From the NCBI RefSeq assembly GCF_900067135.1, contig NZ_FJUR01000002.1, forward strand, positions 481,001 to 545,000: a DNA stretch of 64,000 nt, given 5' to 3'. The notes under the pieces were generated by a model that was given only the letters and a program-made list of their open reading frames with translations, was not told the origin of the DNA and did not search any database. The position numbers and the translations under genes were made by a program. Below are positions 56,345-64,000 of the stretch, in pieces; the stretch's first letter is position 1; each line of letters begins with the position of its first letter. This stretch comes from Rhizobium sp. 9140 (GTDB lineage Bacteria; Pseudomonadota; Alphaproteobacteria; Rhizobiales; Rhizobiaceae).

Positions 56345-57007
56345 ATGTATTCCTACGCAGACAGACTTCGAGCCGTTGAGCTCTACATCCGGCTTGGCAA
56401 GCGGCTCAAGGCAACCATTCGGCAGTTGGGTTACCCCACAAAGAATGCTCTGAAGGGTTGGTACCGCGAGTACGTCGAGAATCGCGACTTGCGTGTTCAG
56501 GCGGTAGCTCGAGCACCAAAATTTTCCGAGGCCCAAAAGCAGGCTGCCCTTGAGCATTACCGCACTCACGATCGTTGCATCTCTTCAACGATGAGGGCGC
56601 TTGGCTACCCTGGTCGCGGAACTCTAACCGGATGGGTCCGGGAGGCCTTTCCGGAGGCGCGCTCATCCATGGTTGGTCGATCTTGGCGCCGTGGCTATTC
56701 CGATGAGATCCGGCAAGCAGGGGTCATAGGTCTCTGTAGTGGAGATGAAAGCGCTCAACAGGTGGCTGACCGGCTGGGCGTCTCAAGGCCGACATTGTAT
56801 AGCTGGAGAGACCAGCTTCTCGATCAGGAGGCTTCTTCATCCATGAAACGCCGCAAAACCGACGCTAAAGCGCCAGAACGTGAAGAACTCGAGCGACAGC
56901 TCGAAGCCCTCCAGCGCGATGTCCGCCAGTTGCAACTCGAGCATGACCTCCTGAAGAAGGCCAATGAACTGCTAAAAAAAGGCCTGGGCGTCGATCTGCA
57001 GATCCTG
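56345..57007 (+). pseudogene. Second IS3-family OrfA, truncated by IS21 element 2
   Basis: Encodes MYSYADRLRAVELYIRLGKR, a second HTH (DESAQQVADRLGVSRPTLYS) and a coiled stretch ending LLKKANELLKKGLGVDLQIL, typical of IS3-family OrfA with two HTH units. At 57008 the IS21 end begins and the frame runs 29 foreign codons to a stop at 57094. OrfB is absent. Left end of the IS is near 56286 (TGAGAGCTGACCC). Confidence 0.78.
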
Positions 57008-57139
57008 TGTCAACGGCGGAGTAAAATCCTGCCACGCGGCGGCGCAAAAGTCGGCCACTTGTGGCGCGCGCATGAGACCGCCGGGAGGGCTTAGGCCCGA
57101 GCGGGGGTCTCATGCGCGCGTTGCGATTTTCGAAGGGCG

Positions 57140-57898
57140 TCAGCCGGCCTTTCGGGCGCGGCTTTGGGCGAGACGATAGCTGTCGCCGTTCATCTCGAGG
57201 ATGCTGACGTGATGGGTGATGCGGTCGAGCAAAGCGCCGGTCAGGCGCTCGGACCCCAAGGTTTCCGTCCATTCGTCAAAAGGAAGGTTGCTGGTGATCA
57301 GGGTCGCGCCTCGCTCGTATCGTTGCGAGATCAGCTCGAACAGCAATTCCGCGCCGGTCTTTGACAGCGGCACGAAGCCCAGTTCATCGATGATCAACAG
57401 CTGGTAGGCGGCCATCTGCTTCTGGAACCGGATGAGACGCCGCTCGTCGCGCGCCTCCATCATCTCGCTGACCAGTGCGGCCGCTGTCGTGAACCCAACG
57501 GACAGGCCCTTCTGGCAGGCGGCCAGGCCGAGGCCGAGCGCCACATGGGTCTTGCCCGTGCCGCTGGGGCCGAGAGCGATAACGTTCTCCCTGCGCTCGA
57601 TCCATTCGCAGCGCGCCAGTTCCAGCACCTGCATCCTGTTCAGCTTTGGGATGGCGGCGAAGTCGAAACTGTCGAGGCTTTTGACGACCGGGAACCTGGC
57701 CGCCTTGATGCGACGCTCGACCTTGCGACGGTCCCGTTCGATCATCTCCCGCTCGGCAAGCCGGGTGAGGTATCCGACATGATCGACGCCTTCGGTGGCG
57801 CACAGCCGGGCCAGCTTCTGGTACTCGCGCTGGAAACTCGGCAGCTTCAGGGTTTTGAGATAATGGGTGAGAAGGATCTCGGGTGCTTGGGTGTTCAT
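57140..57898 (-). CDS. istB: IS21-family helper ATPase IstB (element 2)
   Basis: A 252-residue AAA+ ATPase with Walker A VIALGPSGTGKTHVALGLGL, Walker B QLLIIDELGFVPLSKTGAEL and sensor ATLITSNLPFDEWTE. The ATG at 57898 overlaps istA by 4 bp; the frame is open upstream inside istA. It is not closely like element 1 IstB, so the two IS21 elements are different types. Confidence 0.92.
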   Translation of the reverse strand: MNTQAPEILLTHYLKTLKLPSFQREYQKLARLCATEGVDHVGYLTRLAEREMIERDRRKVERRIKAARFPVVKSLDSFDFAAIPKLNRMQVLELARCEWIERRENVIALGPSGTGKTHVALGLGLAACQKGLSVGFTTAAALVSEMMEARDERRLIRFQKQMAAYQLLIIDELGFVPLSKTGAELLFELISQRYERGATLITSNLPFDEWTETLGSERLTGALLDRITHHVSILEMNGDSYRLAQSRARKAG

Positions 57899-59391
57899 GC
57901 GACTTCTCCCGCATCCGACGACAGGAGACGCATATACGCCTTCGCCGATGTCGTCTCGACCGTCGCCCTCGGCAAATACGGGTAGATGGACAGGTCCAGT
58001 CTGGGCGGCCGGCGTTCCACCCGGCACAGGATCAGATGCTTGACGGCGTCAAAGCCAATGGCGCCAAGCTGGATCGCCTGCTTCACCGCCGCATGCAGAT
58101 CGGCGAGTTCGAAGCTCTCCAGCAGGCGGAGGACCTGCACGTACTCACGCCGGCCGTGTTTGGCCATGCGGCCTTCCATCAACCGGCGCAGCGTAGCGAA
58201 CTCTTGCGGCAAGTCCCAGCCCTGGAGGGGCGCTGCCTGATCCAGCGAATTGATCTTCTGCTCGATCAGCGGCAGGTAATGGACAGGATCGAAGACGACG
58301 TCTTCCCGTTCCCAGCACCGAGGATGGCGGGCGATGATCTCGCCACGGCCACCAATGACCACTTCGTTGACATAGCCGCGCACCCACACATCCTGATGGC
58401 CATAGGCGACCGGGACGGAATAGTCGTTGGTCTTGTAGCGCACCAGCGACTGCGCCGTCACCTTGGCACTTGCCTGGTCGCAGGCATCAAATGGCGAGGC
58501 TGGCAAGGCGCGCATGGCAGCCAGATCGCGCCGCAAGCGCTCGCCGATCGTCTCGCTCTCGCCGCGCAGCCTGTCGCGCTGGCGCTTCCGGCACTGCTCC
58601 TCCAGAAAGGTGTTGAACGCCTCCCATGTCGCAAACTGCGGGATCGGTACCATGAAGTTGCGCCGGGCATAGCCGACGAGACCCTCGACGTTCCCCTTGT
58701 CGTTGCCCTTGCCGGGACGGCCATAGCGATCCCGGATAAGGTAGTGGGACAGGAAGCCGCTGAACAACGTCGCGCGCTTGCGGGTGCCGTCAGGCAAAAT
58801 CTTCGCCACCAGGCAACGGTCGTTGTCGTAGACGATCGATTGCGGCACGGCGCCGAAGAAAGCGAACGCATGGACATGGCCATCGACCCAGGCCTCGGCC
58901 ACTGCCGCCGGATAGGCCCGCACGTAGCAGCCGTCGCTGTGCGGAAGGTCGAGCACGAAGAAATGCGCCTTCTGCTCGACACCGCCGATGACCACCATCG
59001 CCTCACCGAAATCGGCCTGCGCATGGCCGGGCGGATGCGACAGCGGCACGAACACTTCCTGGCGGCGCTGATCCCGCTCGCGCATGTAATCCTTGATGAT
59101 CGTATAGCCGCCAGTGAACCCGCATTCGTCTCGAAGCCGGTCAAACACCCGCTTGGCCGTATGGCGCTGCTTGCGCGGCACTTGTCTGTCTTCGTCCAGC
59201 CAGTGATCGATCGTCGAGACAAACGCATCCAGCTTGGGCCGCCGGATCGGTGATTGTCGCTGATAGCCAGGTGGCGTCGAATAGGACAGCATCTTGGAAA
59301 CGCTGTCGCGCGATATGTTGAAATGCTTTGCAGCCTGACGCCGGCTCATGCCTTCCGAGCAAGCCAGTCGAACCTTCAGATATAATTCCAC
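57895..59391 (-). CDS. istA: IS21-family transposase IstA (element 2)
   Basis: A 498-residue DDE transposase. The HTH is VRLACSEGMSRRQAAKHFNI, SRDSVSKML. Catalytic residues are in HAQADFGEAMVVI (Asp), SIVYDNDRCLV (Asp) and NDKGNVEGLVGYARRNFMVP (Glu). Full length and apparently intact. Confidence 0.93.
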   Translation of the reverse strand: MELYLKVRLACSEGMSRRQAAKHFNISRDSVSKMLSYSTPPGYQRQSPIRRPKLDAFVSTIDHWLDEDRQVPRKQRHTAKRVFDRLRDECGFTGGYTIIKDYMRERDQRRQEVFVPLSHPPGHAQADFGEAMVVIGGVEQKAHFFVLDLPHSDGCYVRAYPAAVAEAWVDGHVHAFAFFGAVPQSIVYDNDRCLVAKILPDGTRKRATLFSGFLSHYLIRDRYGRPGKGNDKGNVEGLVGYARRNFMVPIPQFATWEAFNTFLEEQCRKRQRDRLRGESETIGERLRRDLAAMRALPASPFDACDQASAKVTAQSLVRYKTNDYSVPVAYGHQDVWVRGYVNEVVIGGRGEIIARHPRCWEREDVVFDPVHYLPLIEQKINSLDQAAPLQGWDLPQEFATLRRLMEGRMAKHGRREYVQVLRLLESFELADLHAAVKQAIQLGAIGFDAVKHLILCRVERRPPRLDLSIYPYLPRATVETTSAKAYMRLLSSDAGEVA

Positions 59392-59515
59392 GGTATAGAT
59401 CCCCAGGCCCTCCTGCGCTCATTGCAGAAGAGAAATAGGTGGCCGACTTTTACGCCGCCCGAAGCGGGACAATCCCGCCGCTACCGTGGTCTAATTTTGC
59501 ACCGCCGCTCTCACA

Positions 59516-59888
<373 letters not shown>

Positions 59889-59943
59889 GAAGGGAAAGGG
59901 ACTGAGTGTGTGGGAGAAGATATAATGTTTGCCTTTAGCAGAC

Positions 59944-60058
59944 CTGGCAGCGACCGACTCTCCCGCGTCTTAAGACGAAGTACCATAGGCGCTGGGGCGT
60001 TTCACGGCCGTGTTCGGAATGGGAACGGGTGCGGCCACCCCGCCAGAACCACCAGGTC
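59944..60058 (-). rRNA. rrf: 5S ribosomal RNA
   Basis: About 115 bases from GACCTGGTGG to CTGCCAG, with the conserved CCCATTCCGAACACGG loop and GTAGTACTTCG-like segment. Ends placed by the terminal stem. Confidence 0.93.
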
Positions 60059-60384
60059 GGCTAAGGGCAAACGATGAGAAGCTGGATTTGTTGGCGAATG
60101 GTGAGCTGTAAGCAGTGAGCCGGTTATGACTTTGCTGTGGCGTCTGTTTCGCTGGATTTGAACACGTCTTTGGAGTGCTTGCCGGACGCCTGTGACCCAG
60201 ACCCTGTGGTCTGGCAAGCGCAAGGCGCGTCGCCCATCGTTGGGCGCGCCGTCCGTGAGCCGAAGCGGCAAAGCCGCGACAGCGTGAGGACAAAACATGC
60301 GATCGAGCCGACGAAGGCTTTGCCTTCGCGGCGACCGGCGAAGGCTTTCGCCTTCACCTTGCGATGAGCATGGGCAATGGGAAC
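60059..60384 (-). other. 5S-23S spacer with two short palindromes
   Basis: No gene. It holds CGAAGGC-TTT-GCCTTCG at 60312-60328 and, 9 bp further, a near-copy GCGAAGGC-TTTC-GCCTTC at about 60338-60355. These may be processing stems or a small repeated palindromic element. Confidence 0.6.
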
Positions 60385-63277
<2,893 letters not shown>

Positions 63278-63964
63278 CGTTCTCATTGCCTATGCTCATC
63301 ATCTGTTTGATTGGAATACCCTATCCTCTGTGCTTGACGCTCAAAGGTGAGATCCCAACCTGACCATCCCCACACCTCTTTCAAAGTGTATCGGACAGAC
63401 CGGCTCTCGCTAACGATATGCGAGATCCGAACGACAAGGGTTACCTTTTACAACCCTCGTCTTTCAACGATGCCATCGACGTGTTCGATCTGAGCCTTAT
63501 CCGCAGGCACGCCGGTGCACTGCAAGGTCAGATCTTTAAGACCAGCTTCTCGAGATAATGTCTGAGAGCGCGCGGTCAGGCAACGCTCACCAGCAGACCA
63601 TCGAAAGGTGATCGGAAACACCAAGATCCCCGTACCCTTAAGGATACGAAGCTCGATATTCCAAACCACCAACAAGGCATCTGCCTGAGTTGCAGGCTTC
63701 CCACCTTCCCCAAACCCTCAACCGCATCGGATCGGCTAGACCTTCATACGGTTTCAAACGGGCCTGGGCTCGGACGCCATAACCAACCACCTTTCGATGA
63801 TCCGTCACAACACCTGGAAGCCTCCAGACATATCTTCTCTTCACAATGTATCAGAACAGGCATCAGGCTCATAAAGCCGATGCAATCGGGTTTCTTCTCT
63901 CTTAGGATATTTTGTTGCGTCATCCATCACCATCCACCAAGGCGCTTTCTTCAAAACACCGCAA
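63278..63964 (-). other. tRNA-Ala to 23S internal spacer
   Basis: About 690 bp without a gene. It should carry the stem that brackets pre-23S processing. Reading frames here have no support. Confidence 0.7.
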
Positions 63965-64000
63965 TGGTGGAGCTGAGCGGGATCGAACCGCTGACCCCCT
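63965..64000 (-). tRNA. tRNA-Ala, 3' part (cut by window edge)
   Basis: The last 36 bases, ending GCTCCACCA, with the T-arm GGTTCGATCCC. By sequence and place between 16S and 23S this is tRNA-Ala, probably UGC; the anticodon is outside the window. Confidence 0.88.

Larger units (their letters stand above)
57008..59515 (-). mobile_element. IS21-family element 2
   Basis: About 2.5 kb between TGTCAACGGCGG (left tip) and its imperfect inverted copy ending CCGCCGCTCTCACA (right tip). Inside each end is a second inverted unit, GGCGG(C/T)G(C/T)AAAAGTCGGCCAC (57030-57058 and near 59440-59465). It carries istA and istB on the minus strand. No target duplication is visible: the left flank is IS3 orfA, the right flank a recombinase gene. 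Confidence 0.8.

Overview
The window looks like chromosomal DNA of a Rhizobiales alphaproteobacterium, most likely Rhizobiaceae. The evidence is the high GC content, the rRNA order on the minus strand (tRNA-Ala, 23S, 5S, tRNA-fMet), an intervening sequence near the 5' end of the 23S gene, and a gene stock of TRAP and ABC uptake systems with small catabolic operons. No genus is assigned.

Layout. 1-1385: start of a GH3 beta-glucosidase, a PaaI-type thioesterase and a decayed thiolase. 1396-5626 (minus): a MacB/FtsX-type ABC transporter with a histidine-rich permease, its small secreted partner, and a periplasmic alkaline phosphatase. 5768-6913: a stand-alone RecF/OLD-like ATPase. 7001-13962: a shikimate-type catabolic module, with a TetR regulator facing a TRAP transporter, a shikimate/quinate dehydrogenase and a dehydroshikimate dehydratase fused to an HPPD-like domain. 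14031-18992: a PepSY membrane protein and a DUF2946 protein divergent from a FecBCDE-type importer, with a Zur-box-like site between them. 19017-23236: a DMGDH-like FAD/GcvT enzyme and a divergent MFS transporter around an 18-bp perfect inverted repeat. 23510-25798: a TonB-dependent receptor. 26314-40470: a large nucleoside/amide catabolic locus (LhgO, two nucleoside hydrolases, BMP-type ABC importer, two DUF1185 proteins, an enamidase-like amidohydrolase, MarR, cysteine hydrolase, epimerase, SDR). 40756-45778: LysR, a class III aminotransferase and a second TRAP system.

46068-59855 is a mobile-element graveyard next to the tRNA-fMet gene. It holds an IS3-family element whose transposase is split by a group II intron, whose maturase gene is in turn split by an IS21-family element. 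It also holds an AbiE-type toxin-antitoxin pair, an IS1111-type element with an amber mutation, a truncated second IS3 orfA, a second IS21 element, and the C-terminal end of a serine recombinase that reads into the tRNA gene. 59812-64000 is the end of an rRNA operon.

How the genes work together. The 7-14 kb module would import shikimate- or quinate-type acids and convert them to protocatechuate. The 26-40 kb locus appears to be one regulated unit: a shared motif, TTGATGRTCAWACRA, lies upstream of three of its operons. It would import a nucleoside, release the base and open an amide or lactam ring; the true substrate is not evident. Two transporter systems (1.4-3.8 kb and 16.2-19.0 kb) carry hints of a metal role, probably zinc.
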